The translations under genes and the position numbers were made by a program. Positions 46,587 through 59,650 of a stretch of 64,000 bases of DNA are shown piece by piece. The stretch comes from Neckera pumila (taxonomy: Eukaryota > Streptophyta > Bryopsida > Hypnales > Neckeraceae). The stretch is taken from assembly GCA_963969595.1 (NCBI GenBank), contig OZ018410.1, forward strand, positions 43,629,413 to 43,693,412. Reading direction: 5' to 3'. Positions within the stretch are counted from its first letter, which is position 1, and each line of letters starts with the position of its first letter. The notes beneath the pieces were generated by a model. That model was not told where the DNA came from, ran no database searches, and saw only the letters and a list, made by a program, of their open reading frames with translations.

Positions 46587-49094
46587 TTATGTAAAGAAAT
46601 CCCTTTCACGTGAGTTAGATAATATATTCACTTGCCAATCCCAACATGCCTTATCTAAAATTTTCACGTTTCTATTATATCCATAGTGGGCTGATTCTTC
46701 ACATTGAATACTTGCATAATGATCTTTTAACATTAGAGGTATGATAGCCTTGAACCTACGAAAAACTTTCAATGTCTTTACTGTAAGAGATGACTACATT
46801 TTTTTCATTTTCTTGTCTACTACTTCAACGAGTATATTCATCTGTCTCCAATCTTGTTCTTAAAACTTTTGCACATTCATGAAGAAAAAACTATATATTA
46901 TACTTGGATGTACAACCTTAGATTCAACCATCAACCACCATATTGCATTTTGTATTACTTCTCTTCATTGCATCCATTCCGTTGTCTAAGCCAAAATATC
47001 CTTCATAGGAATGTTGTTGCTGGTTTGGTTAAAAAAAATCTTTGTTTTGGACGTTCACCATCAACAACTTGTTTTGTGGACAGTTTCTTTGTCAACCGCA
47101 GATAATGCGCCTTTGCGACCTTCACTAGTGATTTCAACCAAAACCTTTCCATCTTTTTTTTGTTTTTCCTGACATCAACATTTGGATTCAACGATTTTTG
47201 ATCTGCATACTTTTTTACTTCCTTTGATAATCTTTGTTGTATCAAAAAAACCCACTTTTATAATTATGGCACACTTATAGAACAACTTTACACGTAATTT
47301 CATTTTTTTTTCCATGCATGACAAATATACTCTCCCATCTTCTTATAAATAATCTTAACGATACATTTTCTATATATGATTTTGTTCAGTACAGCGCATT
47401 TGCAGCTATTGTTACAGTTTGTATTTGTTGTGTATCATTTGTTTATGATTGCAGATTTGACCTCCCACATGACTTCCAATTGGCTCATAATTTCATCAAA
47501 TCTTCTTCCGTAATTGTGTAGAAGTCTCTCTCAAAGTCCTTTGCATTTATTTGCATTTGAGGCTTCAATTTACACTTTGAAATTGTTGTACACAACAGAT
47601 CGTGCTTTTTTTTTTGCAAATATCTTTTGGTACTCCTCATTGCCAATCAATCACACATCATGCTTTCTTTTACCTTGTTTGCATGCTGCAGCCACATATT
47701 GACCATCGACGGGCTCCCAGATGATATTGTTTTCTAACCAACTGATCTTTGACATATTGAAATTTTTCAAAAACTGTTCTATTATTCTGTAGGTTATAAA
47801 GTCAAACTCTTTTGCTACACCAACTTGTGAAAATGGAATCTCCCTTCATTTTGGACTATTTTTTTTGTTGACTTCTTTAAGAATATAAGCAACCGGTCGC
47901 AAGATTAATGGTAAAATATTAGACTTCTCTCTCCCCCAAAGTCTCTTGTATATGGTTGAAACATGTCTATCAGTTAATGCTTGTTGGTTCGTCTCTACAT
48001 GTTCAATAGTTTGGATATTTGCAATTTTTGCATTGAAAAATAAGACAATAGGTTCATATTCCAAAAGTATCCTATTAGAAAAATTGTCATTTGATGGAAA
48101 TTGTACAATAAACCTATAGCTACCAAACGTGAGCTCTAGAATTTTTTTCTTCCTTAGAGGCTTCTTCTATAACTTCAAACTTCTTATTCTATTGGATCTT
48201 CTCTTGCACTACGCTTGCATCTATTTCTCTTGTAGAACCTTCAATATTTGTCACCACTTGAGGATGTATTTATTGTATAGTTCTTCTTCTTTCTCTTCTT
48301 CCCCGTGGATTAACAGGTCTAAGTACTCCAATATCTTGCAATTGCATTTTCCGTTGGGTAGCTTTCCTAGTTGATTTCGCTTGTGTGGATGCTAACACTA
48401 TAAAGGTGTTCAAACCAACACCTATAGACATCATTGTGTTAGGTTCCGCATGTGGTGATATCAAACTGCTATGTTGAATACCACCTCTAGATGTGCTTCC
48501 ACTAGATGATAAATGTTCTACTAATGCCCGCGTAAGCTCGTTCCATGTTTTATTTTTATTCTTTGTTGTCCAACGGCAATGGAAATAGATTCATTGTTTT
48601 TGACTGATTGTGGTGGTAAACGCCTTTTGGTACAAACTTGAACATGCACTAAATCCATGTTCACTAGAGCTGCAAGTATCTGGTATACGGGATCCGTTTT
48701 TTCGTATTCTTATGGGAGGATTTTTTCTTGAACACTGAAGAAATCAATTCTTTGCACTCCTTTATAAGCCAAAGTTTCCGCCACATATTGCTTAGCTCTC
48801 ACAAGATCTTCTGGAGTCAATCTCAATAATCTCTACACTATGTGTGCTCCGAAGTGATTTTGATATAAAAATCCAATGTTCTTGAAGTTTAGGCATGACC
48901 CTTATAGGCTTGACAAGATCCAAACAAATAGAAAGAGTCAGAGCTATCATTGAATTTTTTTGCAACTTATACTTTGTCACAGTACCTCCTTTCATAGTGA
49001 CATTCATGAAAATCACATTATAAGCGGCAATACTGATAGATGTCAGCTTCACAAGCTCGATGCCCAAGGTTGACCAACGTTGTCCCTCTTGCAC
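46587..49094 (-). pseudogene. Heavily decayed minus-strand coding region, transposon-like
   Basis: I do not recognise the family. Several minus-strand stretches read like protein but are broken by many stops and frame changes: LVKPIRVMPKLQEHWIFI and VEIIEIDSRRSCES (48790-48910), a basic stretch near 48300 (RPVNPRGRRERRR), IWEPVDGQYVAAACKQGKR then EEYQKIFAKKKARSVVY (47580-47740), and KACWDWQVNILSNSRERDFF (46590-46660). Amino-acid composition is more protein-like here than in neighbouring AT-rich DNA. The order is consistent with one decayed gene of about 2.5 kb, but it could be pieces of more than one. Confidence 0.35.
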
Positions 49095-49139
49095 TGCTCG
49101 CTCTACAATCTACAACATTGGAGAATATAAGTCTATTGC

Positions 49140-50398
49140 CAGAAGCCACCATCCGTATTGAATTCATTCATCGTATATTTTGATAACCATGACTTCCCTG
49201 TAAGCAAACATCATTTTACACAAAACCATAAGTACTAAAATTTTTTATTCATTTTTCACTATATTACAAATTGTACTTATGAATAAGGCCTCAAAAGCTA
49301 CAAATGCTATAATGATTATCCTTAAGAAGATCAATAAGTAGTACAAATTATTTTTTTGATATATATAATTGTACCATCATGCCCTATATTATTATACAAC
49401 CGCTCTAAGTAACTCCATGAATTTGGACCAACACATTGTAAGATATTTTTTTTTGAAAAAAATAAACTAAATTATATCTTGTAGTTTATGTAATCACAAT
49501 GAAAGTTTTCAAATGTTTTTTGCTTTAATTTCTGACCTTAAAATTTTTGGCATCCACTAATTTTATATTAAATGATTTGAGTTTGAGTTAATAAGAGAAT
49601 CAAACAACCTTGTTTCATTATTTTCAAAAAAAAATTAAGCACAAAATCTAATAGACAATTCAAATATTTCTATGCCTAATACCAAGTATTACATATTCAT
49701 TTACTAAATTGAAATTGTTTTAGCAAGCTTACTAAATTGTGCAGACAATGCTACAATAGTTTAAAAAACTAGAAGTTCTATAATTTCCACATCACTAATC
49801 TAAATGTAATATTTGAATTGTCCATTAAATTTTGTATCAAACTTTAGAGTGTACTACAAAATATTATCTATACATATCAAATTTATTTTAAAAACATTGA
49901 AAATTCATGTGGCTCTAATCTTCTACAAGTGAACTTTTTTCTATAATGATGATGACTTTTCTTTTTCATGCAAACACAGAATGAAAGAAGAATTACAAAA
50001 AAAAATGATTGTATGGACATTATTAATACGTCATTATATTCTAATTAAAAGACTACATAGAATTTCTAGTATATATTCTTTAGTTTGAATTGGATGTTTT
50101 TTTATTTAACTTGATTATATATTTGCATGCTCTTATTCATTGTAATTGAAATACTTCTCATTTGAAAAGAATTTGTTCATCAACATAAAATTAAATTAAA
50201 AATATGCATATAGTACATAGATCTACAAGTGTCCTATCTTCTAAAGATGTCTTTTTGGACGTTAATTCATTTTTATGAAGCACAATACAACAAATGTTGC
50301 AAAATAACTTTCATGGAATAGATGAATTACAAAGCAATAATAAAGAATGCAATAGTCATTTCTCAAATAAACCTTTTCAATCATCGACACTTCACTAA
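49140..50398. other. AT-rich intergenic DNA
   Basis: No supported feature. Confidence 0.5.
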
Positions 50399-50437
50399 GA
50401 CTTAAACTCTAGACTTAAACTCTAGACTTAAACTCTA
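50399..50437 (+). repeat. 13-bp perfect tandem repeat, three units
   Basis: GACTTAAACTCTA occurs three times without change, 22 bp before the left end of a TTAA element. Confidence 0.9.
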
Positions 50438-50459
50438 GATTTCAGACATTGTATCAACT

Positions 50460-51108
50460 TTAACCCCTAAAGGACTATTGTCTCTTTGGGAGACAAATGC
50501 GTTTTTGGGCAGGTACTTACGGGCTGAAGTTTTGTCATGATTTTTTGAAACTTTTTTGCAAGATAGAAAAACTGATAAGCTTTGTGGGAATATAATTTTT
50601 TTCACAATCGATGATCGGGAAAAAAAGTAATGACCAAATAAGCTCAAAACAAGGGACGGCAAGCAGCCAAAAAATTGAACAAAAATTTGAATTTGTTTTT
50701 TAATATTTTTTTTCTCATAGATTGTATTTTTTTTCTATTTGGAGAGCTTTGATTCATTTCATTTGGACTTTTTATGAGAAAGTTATGGACATTCTTGTTT
50801 TTGGGGCAGTTAGAGCATCTTTTTAAAAAAAACTAACTTCTAGGATGCATTTCTAAATGCATTTTTTCAAATTTTTCATTTTTTTTTTCTTCATGGTTTG
50901 TATTACTTGCTAGAACAATATCACCATTGGAATTAGTGAATTTTAATTCTATATAAAAGATATTAATATTTTAGATTTTTCTTCTATCTTATACCTACTT
51001 CTACTTAACAATTTTCTTAAGAATGAAAATTAAGTTTTTTTAGATTTTTTTTTTTTCTTAGACTCTCAACTCAATTCTCCACTTTAAAGATTCAAAGTTC
51101 AGAATTCC
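50460..51108 (+). mobile_element. TTAA-type element, subtype A, right end missing
   Basis: Starts TTAACCCCTAAAGGACTATTG and follows 31117-32056 closely for about 650 bp. It then breaks off at about 51108, where GC-rich repeated GGGGAGC begins. The 3' third and right terminus are absent. Confidence 0.75.
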
Positions 51109-51144
51109 ATCTTTTGCCGAGCGTTGCTAGCACATGAGCTTGAA

Positions 51145-51560
51145 GCAGTGAGCGGCGAGCGAGGATTGGGGAGCGGGGAGCGGGGAGCGTAGATGTTGTG
51201 ATTTCTAAAAATAAAATGGATGTGACAAATGGAAAATATTTGGATGACAGTAGGTTTGTCAATGAATGTGGATGGCTAAAATGGATGAAAGTGCATGGAC
51301 AAATGGATGAAATTGTAGATGAAAGTGGATGCAATAAATGCATTAAAATGGTGATGAAGGTGAATGAAAGTAGACGAATATGGTGGTGAGAGTGGATGAG
51401 AGTGGATGAATGTGGATGAAAGTGGATGAAAGTAGATGAAAGGGTCAGAAAGGTGGATGAAAATGGATGAAAGTCAATGAAAGTTGATGAAAATCGATGA
51501 AAGTGGATGAAAGTCGATGATAGTGGATGACAATGGATGAAAGTCAATGAAAAAAGTATT
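51145..51560 (+). repeat. GGGGAGC repeat, then 10-bp GTGGATGAAA minisatellite
   Basis: Three copies of GGGGAGC at about 51158-51188 are followed, from about 51210, by many imperfect copies of GTGGATGAAA, most regular at 51390-51550. The 181-codon minus-strand frame across it (His/Phe/Ser-rich) is a repeat artefact. Confidence 0.8.
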
Positions 51561-52086
51561 TTCAAAGTGATGTGAAAATTTGAAACAATAATTTGGATGA
51601 AGGTGAAGGAAATATGAATGCAAAACTGACATGACAAGTTGATGTTAAGGAAAATAAAAGAATGAACGTGACGAAGGTCCCATGGTTTCGAGCATGGTTT
51701 CCAGATTTGGTGATCTTTTTCTTACAGAGCGTATAACCGCTATTTTAGGATGTCCTCAGATTGTGTAGGGTAATTGTGCATTCACCTTGCATTACCGAAA
51801 GCAGGTCATATACAATCATTTCGGGGATGTGGAAGGTACATTGAAGCATAAAAAAACTTGGGACTACCACATTAAAAAAATGAAAAGTTTAAACACCTCA
51901 TGCCAAAAAATGGATCTTCTAATACAATCTGGAATAATGAGGGTTTGTAGGAGGACAAAGTATCTTATAATCATAGTGGTCAATTTGAAATAGTCATAGT
52001 AGCCCTTTTAGTCTCACTATTACTTCATTATCAAATAAAGTAGATCACATGAAGACTGAAAAGGTGTTACATTGCAGAACCCACCT

Positions 52087-55000
52087 CTAATTCAAATCTA
52101 AGTAATTCAATATTCCATTGAAAAGCACTTGCTTGACTTCATTAAAACTAAAACTCGGAGAATGAATGAAGACATCTTTTGTAGAGTGCAGATTGCAAAT
52201 GATTGTGAATATAAAATATAAATGCTTGCAATTCATCCATTGTCCTTGCTTCTCCAAAGCTTTTGTTGCCATTTCTTTGAAGTAAGGGCAACAACAATTT
52301 GGGAACGAAGAAATTATAAGCATATATTGCTGAGTCCTTGGCTCCAACCCTGAATTCAAACAAACTATGCAGCCAAAATCCGAGTGAGGTACCATGATCA
52401 CCCGATGAATGCGTGCATTTAGGGTCATGGCAAAAGCACAATTGTTTGCTTGTTTTGTGGAGGGAGCCTTCAGATTCCGCCAAATCAATTTCCATGCTTG
52501 GATTTTGGGGTGGTCGTCTACAGAAGAAGGAACAGAGTAGGCAGAAACTAAATCTATATTTGCCTCTCCATCAAATAGTCTCCATGGTGAAATCAATTCA
52601 AGTTGTGGAAGTTGAAAGCCAATAGCTTCTAAAGTTAGAATTTCAGCTTTTGACAAAGCAATTTCCCTTTTTACTAGCCAATTCGAAGGAATGAGTGGAC
52701 GAGACAACATCCATTTGCATTTTGTTCACTTCACATACCTTTCAATGTCGTCCTTGCAAAAGAATAATTCCATCCTATTATTCCAATTCTTTTTGTAATT
52801 CACAATCATACCTATATATGTGGGTGTTATTGTGGCAACATTGTTCTGGACAATCTTTGTAGTGCACTTCTTCTTTGATATTGTCTGTAGTGCAAAGCAA
52901 GCTATTGCGGATACTTTTGAAAGTCTTGCTATGTGCCAGTGCATTTCGTCACATGAATTGCTATCGCATGTGATGACAATTCATTTATCCCTTGTCCTAA
53001 ATTTGCTTCAGTCTCCATCGCTTTCAATAAGTCTGTTTTCGCCTTATGCGACAAGTCTTCTGTAATTGTGCTTAAATGGAGAATACTTGAAGAGGCTCCA
53101 CACAATCTTGTTTAATTGTGAGGATAGGAAAAATTTACCTTATTCGATCTATACGAATTGTACTTGCATCCCAATGGCATGTCTGCCTTTCATTTTTGAG
53201 ATCCAAATACTTCTTCACTTCCAAATGAGGCGCCCTATTCACAAATTCTTCAATACCTGAGACGTTGGACATAGCTTGGATAAGGACCTTTAGATTCTCG
53301 GTTTGCACAGCCAATTGTTAAGCGACACGAAGTAGCAGTTCTTCCTTCCCTGGTTCTGTCCTGTGTTCGTTTCTTTTCAGATACTAGAAGCACCTAATCA
53401 TTTGCATGAAAGCCCTTACGAAGTCGTCAATAGTGGCTATGTACAAATCATTACCATGATTACCAGATTGTTGAAGCCACTTGTTGTGTACTGTCTCCGC
53501 CAGGTTGCACGACGGCAGTTCTGCCAGCTCGATTTTGCTGAGATTCTGCAAAAGGAATATAAAAGTGTCATCAATCATATGAGTAACTATGCAAATATTA
53601 AAGATGTTTTATTGCTATGAATGAGATTTTAGGTGAATGAATGGTATTTTACTATAAATATCAGCCCTTATAAAATGACCATTCTATAGCAGTCGCATAG
53701 ATAGTTTCAAAAACGGGCCAAGGCCAAACCAAACATTGCTATTCAATAGGCCCTAATAGGACAATTGGAGGCCTAACTTTTATGCATAAGTTTAGTATTT
53801 GATGTTCCATTGCACCAAGTCTCATAATGCCAGTAAGAAAAAATTCATTGTGAAAGCCTTCAAGAAATGAGTCTCGGTCTCGAGAGGCCCCTTTTGACTA
53901 GTTCAGCAAGCAAGGATTTCTGAACAAATGTCCTATTAGATACAAACTTTATGAATAGCAATTTCAAAATTGGACATGCAACTCCGCATGCTTCCCTTTG
54001 TAGGCATTTACTTCTCCCTTGTCTATCATTCCGTGCACCGAGTATTATAAGAATACTTGTCAGCATTATAAACATTCTAATATAATTAGACGGACCGACA
54101 TGAGGGGATTACAAAATTACCCCCTCAGTGCTTGCAATCGTTTATAAGCATAAATGCTATTGAATTGGTCACCAAGAAAAGACATTTACAAGTTGCATGA
54201 ATCCACCCCATTGTCTATATTGAAAATGCCAAAATGAAAGTCACAACTCCAGTTGATGCAAGCCTTCTTCCGTTGTAGCACCCGAAGATAACCACCAAAC
54301 CTTGATAGTCAAGTAACGGATTTCAGATTCCTCTGGCAAAACAACGTTTTTGTATTGCTTGCAGAGGAGCCGATGTTGATCGTATAAGTCATCACAAATT
54401 TTAGCTTTTATATGCTTCTACATCGATTGAGTCCAATGGAAGAGGCAAGTTCTTTCCCAATTGTCCATCGGCACGCTAATATCCCCCGATACATAAATCA
54501 TCCTCACAGCATTCTAGTTTGCTTGAGCACTGTCAGCCATGAATCCCTTAAACTGCATCTTAGATACACCGTGTCTTTCAAGAACGGAATTCAAATTTGT
54601 CCAGAACAGAATCTAGGCTGTAGAATCTTTGGATTGCATGTCACAAATAGCAATTGTCATAATTAGACAATATAAAGAGTCATAGACATGGCTTGCTATG
54701 GTGGTCCACAACTTAACACGTTTTACATGATCAAACATTTGTCATGCATCTTCCAGGTCACCGCCTACTTGCATGCGTTTTACTAAGTCCATTCCACTTC
54801 CTGGACCTATTTCGGACATTTTAAAGACAAATACTTTATCAGCATCAGTCCCTTGACCAAAGAATTTGCTCTCCTAAATGAATGCCCAAGTATTGGAATC
54901 CTTCAACTTAGTAATGCTATTGATGACCCCGTATCTCCTCAAGTACTTAAATGAAGTTACCTCATTTCACATATTTGGAGATCTGAAGTACTTGCATTTG

Positions 55001-56066
55001 TCTAATATTGATACTAGCTCAGCAAAGTCCATTGTCTTTGGCAACGTTCCATCAGGACACAAGAGAAGGTCGCCGAGCAACTTTTTTGTAGCCTCCAAGA
55101 TAATGGAAGAATTTGTCGCAATTGATGTCTTCTCCATCTGTTGCCCAATAAGAGATCGAATAAGGTCCTTTATGTCTCTTAGTTCTCCCTCCTTAATGGA
55201 ATGCTCATGAATTCCTAAATGTACAAATGCCCAGGTTATCTTGCAGTTGCCGATGACATAGTATACTCTCACAGCGCAACTTGCAATACAACTTAGAGAT
55301 TCTTTATAGATTTTACAAATCAAAGATGATCCAAGAGGGTGTAATTGTCCGACATCAAGCATTGTTGGATATAGTCCTTCCCATTCCAATTCAATCACAA
55401 CTTTGGTTCGGTGAATCCAACTAAGAAACTTGCAATTTTTGGTTCATGCATCTAAGATGCCCTATACAAATAAAGTACGAAACGACAATCCCATACAATT
55501 AGTGATGTTTGTAGTGACGGTTTTAGACCAAAGATGGCCGTTGTCTTTTTAATCCATCCCAGTCATTTGCCTTGCATGAGAAAGAAAGTACCCACTCTCT
55601 AGTACTGGTAATTCAAATATGAGGTCGCCATTAAAAGTTGGAAGCAAGCCGGTCACTCTCTGAGTGCAAATCATATCATAGTCAATTTTTGCAAGCACAT
55701 TCCTACAGCCCTTCAAGTCCCGTAAACCTCTCAAACATTAAATGGCCGACGCTATAGAGCTTGTAAGGTCAGGCTCAATTTCAATAGTTGGTGACTCTGG
55801 ATACTAAAGGGAGGGAATGTCATCACAAAAGAGGGAGTCTCCGTATTCTAGGTATGTTCAAGAGAACTTGCGTCCAAGTCAAAACTAAGGACAGTGACAT
55901 TCCGTGGACTTTGTTCTATCTTCACATAAATCAGAGGAGGCGTCTTAAACGACAACGAGAAGGACGGATGGGGTGTTAGTACGTCTATCAAAGGTTCATG
56001 TGTTGGGACCCCATATGCCTTATACTTTTCTGGCTTTAAGTTCCAAAGAATGTTTTCTCCAACCAA
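52087..56066 (-). pseudogene. MULE-type transposase with SWIM-like zinc finger, decayed
   Basis: Read along the minus strand, conserved blocks appear in order. LPVLESGYFLSHARQMTGMD (about 55555) and AFVHLGIHEHSIKEGE (about 55215) come first. The transposase core follows with KGFMADSAQAN (about 54520-54555), ERTCLFHWTQS (about 54420), DQHRLLCKQYKN and WWLSSGATTEEGL (about 54250-54340), and WHFQYRQWGGFMQL (about 54195). Then come NLAETVHNKWLQQSGN (about 53485) and a C-terminal SWIM-like finger CCCPYF..WMNCKHLYF (52210-52300). I know this block order from transposase-like proteins of land plants. MULE enzymes are cut-and-paste DDE transposases. Many stops interrupt it, including TAG in place of the Trp after AQAN. 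About 550 bp near 53600-54160 does not fit the protein and may be an insertion. No terminal repeats were found. Confidence 0.8.
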
Positions 56067-56333
56067 AACATGTACTTAGTACCTGTCCTATGGTGTGCGT
56101 AAGTATCCTTGAGTTGCAATCAAATATGACTTCATCAATATGGATTGAGTTTGATGTAAATTGAAATAAAAGACTTAAGCAAAATGCAAAAATACTTGCC
56201 AATCTATTTTTAAAGACATGAAAAATCAAAAAGAAAATTACCACTTTTAGAGCACCTTACCTTATTTAATAATGAAACTCTCACTCCCTTTTCTTTAAGG
56301 ATTCATATGGTTATTTTGATACTTTAGTTATTA

Positions 56334-56728
56334 GGTAGAGCCACCCATATCCGATCGAATAAGGAATTTTAACATGATTTGGAGTCGTGAAGGCAAAACA
56401 AATATTTTGCATAGGAACATTGATAGAAATGACAAGGACTGCAAAAAAACTAGTAATTTTATCACTTAAACTGAATTTACTAGAAATTTTGGGAGGCAAA
56501 AAGTGCTCCAAACCCATGGCCAACTTCAGACTCTTCCAATGCCGATCATTCAATAACTTTTTTTCTAATCATTATTTCCTACTTTCTTTGTCACAACTTG
56601 GGACATGTATCATATATTTATTAGTTCCAACCTTGAAAAAGGAAAAAAAAAACATTCTAAACTTGGTCAATAATATGTGCACCTGTAGGTCGGGAATGGG
56701 TCATTGGTTGGGAATAGATGGCTCTACC
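56334..56728. mobile_element. Possible MITE with GGTAGAGCCA ends
   Basis: GGTAGAGCCACCCATATCC at 56334 matches the reverse complement of the right end (GGTAGAGCCATCTATTCC). The unit is about 395 bp and non-coding, with TTA next to the left end and TCTTA after the right end. It lies just 5' of the MULE pseudogene. Confidence 0.5.
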
Positions 56729-58042
56729 TCTTAGTGTTCAAAAAATGGGACCATCTCGGAGGCCATAAGTTGAAATTTCATCTTTTGACAGGATGAATAC
56801 AGCTGCATTCTATAATTTGACACTTCTATACTGAAAACACCCAAAATTGTAAAAATAAGCAATTCAACAAGGCTTGAGGCACCTTTTTCTAGAATTCTTT
56901 TTTGTTGTATTAGCACTTGAAGATTATGAAGTTTCAAAAATAAATATAATTTTTGGATAAGACATATAATTCTATCAAATTTTCAAAGTGGAACTCCCTA
57001 GGCCATTGAAACCATCACATAGCTTGGTTGTAAAACCAAAATTTAGATTTAATTGCACTTTTGGGGACAATTTCAATAGAAGTCTACTTGTCAAGAATAA
57101 TTACATGAATGGTATTTTCATCTCACATGAACCTTCACAAAATCATTTATCAGACTTTGAATCCTTAATGGCTAGACAAAAGAAGGTTACAATCTCCCCA
57201 ATTTCTACAAGTTTATGATATTAATTTAGATTGTTAAATGCAATGTTGGTGTTTGTCTTAGAAATGAATTTTGAATGTAATATATGCAAGATATACTTTC
57301 CTAATAGTACTATAAATGAAAGGCAAGATTGGCATATCTTTGTTAAATATTTAATTATTTTTATAAGATAAATTTTGATAGATGTTAAAAATAGAAATAT
57401 TTTTGAAGATTCCTTTTTCTATACCATCTTTTCCTTAAAAACAATACCCCAACAATTTTCTATCTATTTTAGAATTCTTTTCCATCGAACCTATCCTAGG
57501 TGTATAGGCGGTATAGCAGTATATACTTGCGTTAGACTTCCACAAATATCATCAAATAATACCTTTGGTATATAGGCTAGCATAGCACTTATATTAAAAT
57601 TGCATAGCCTTAATTAAGAATGCACAAGTCCTTACTCAATCCATAAAGGACAATGAAGCCAAAAAGTGACTGATGGATGACTTGATTATTCAAGGTAGGA
57701 ACAAGTAATGCACCTATTGATTCAATAATCCAAGCATTTTGGTGACTGCCTTGGTCATGGGGGGCTTTGTCTTTGAAGTCTTAAAAGCTAGAGCATAATC
57801 AATAACATTTTGTGTAAATGCAAACATTGATGATTGTTTCTATCAATTTTGGAGCCGCTCCTTTGCTATTTGAATGACACATACCTAGGGAACCCCGGAT
57901 AATTGTTCTTCTCATTTTTTTTCGAAATTCAAACCTCCCTTTCAACTTAAAAAACAAACAAACTAGAGGCAAAACATATTGTAATGATCAAATATTGAAA
58001 ATTCAACAAAGAAGTAAGTTTGAGATAATAAAATGGCATCAC
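56729..58042. other. AT-rich intergenic DNA
   Basis: No supported feature; frames are short. Confidence 0.5.
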
Positions 58043-58607
58043 TTAGGGTTTGTTCACACTACAAGATTTGGATTGCAATCCATGAATACAAGTGGTACCT
58101 TGTTCAAGGGATGAGACCATGATTGTTAGTGGGGTGCTATGTTTGAGACAAAGGACTTATAAGTAGATAGTAGACAAACATTTGGTATAACAAAAACAAT
58201 TGAGCCATGGCTTAGTGTGCACTTGAGCTGAATTTTTAAGTAGATTTATCTATAGAAGCAGGCCAAAAACAAGCAAGCCAAAAACAGACAAAAATTGCCC
58301 AAAGCAAGTTAGTAAACAAACATAAATGATTGGCTTAAAAAAGGCTTTCCAAATTTCTTCTTGGACTTCAGGGTTGGATACCTCCAAGACCTTTTAAAAA
58401 ATACTCCTCTTAGGTCCAGAAAGTCACTATCCACTTCGACCATATAGGATTCCAATAATAGTTTTCATCCACGGAAAAAATGATGAGCTAAAACCCAAGT
58501 TCTATCGAGTGTAAATCCAAAAGCAAAGTACTATAGCTATCTTCCAATCAAAACACTCCATTTTGGAGGGCTTCAATCCAAAGTTTTTTGGTATAAACAA
58601 ACCCTTA
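58043..58607. mobile_element. Tourist-like MITE with TTA duplication
   Basis: TTA, then GGGTTTGTTCACACTACAAG continuing as ATTTGGATTG at the left. At the right, CAATCCAAAG leads to ATAAACAAACCC and then TTA. The ~30-bp inverted repeats and the 3-bp TTA duplication fit the PIF/Harbinger (Tourist) group. The 559-bp interior is non-coding. Confidence 0.7.
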
Positions 58608-59209
58608 GTCAAGGAGCATATCAAACATTTATGAGGTACAAAGAATATCTAATGCCAATTATAAATGATGTTATTTACCAATTGCTATTTCTAGGTATGT
58701 CACTTTGTGATTGAATAATTTACCTATTTTTGCATAAACACCAATACATTATGATAGCATTTCTTAATCCCTCAAGAAATAGGGGACGGCCAAAATTTTC
58801 AATAGTTCAAAAAGCACAAATATGTTGCATCTTAAAAAATAACTTCTCTAGCTCAAAAATTTACCTTTAAAAAATGACTCGCATAAAAACTTAAAGGATA
58901 TTATTAAATAACATAATTCGAATCTAACCTTTTAACCTTGAAAGAAAAAAAACTAGTGAAAATCACTATTGAACAATCATTCCACAATAAATTAAAATAA
59001 TAATCTATAAGTTGTGGCTTCAAATTTCATTGATAAATATTGATTTTTAAAATCTTCATTACAATGACTTTTCTTTTATTGTTAGTATCAAAGAAATAAA
59101 GAAAGAAATGATGGCTCCTATTTTTAGTATATTTCTTTCTCTCTCTATATATATATAGTGAGGTGGTCTGAGGTTTGTAGTTTACTCAAGGAATAATTTC
59201 CATAATCTC

Positions 59210-59650
59210 TAAAATAATTATATGACTATGATTAATCAAAAAACACTTTTGAAATTGCCATTTCTAGTGCAAAGAGCTATTAATGAAAAAATCTTTTTTT
59301 TTGAGTAGTCAATGCAAGATCTTATACAAGACTTATATGGAAATGTGTGAAAAAATTTCATACTCTTTGACCATGTACTTTGTAAGATGTTCGTTGTAAA
59401 AATGGAAAGAAAACATTTTTTCCCCTTATACAATAAGGTTCTTAGATTTTGAATCTTTTTAAATTAATTTTATTGCATTACAAAGTTTTGAAGTTTAAAT
59501 CTTTGTTGTAGAGAATAGAAGTGAAAATGCAAGAAAAACTCAAGAAAATAATACCAACTTTAAGTCTTAAAAGAAAATTGTTAAGTAGAAGTAGATCCAA
59601 GAGGGAAGGAAAAATTATATTGTTAATAGTTCTAAAATGAAATGCTTTTT
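59210..59650 (-). mobile_element. TTAA-type element fragment, subtype A, inverted
   Basis: Contains the reverse complement of the subtype A right half (TTGCCATTTCTAGTGCAAAG, then a GCAAGATCTTATACAAGACT-like block). Both termini are missing. Confidence 0.5.

Noticed and set aside
51092..51637. 181-codon minus-strand frame rich in His, Phe and Ser
   Set aside because: Translation of the 10-bp GTGGATGAAA minisatellite.
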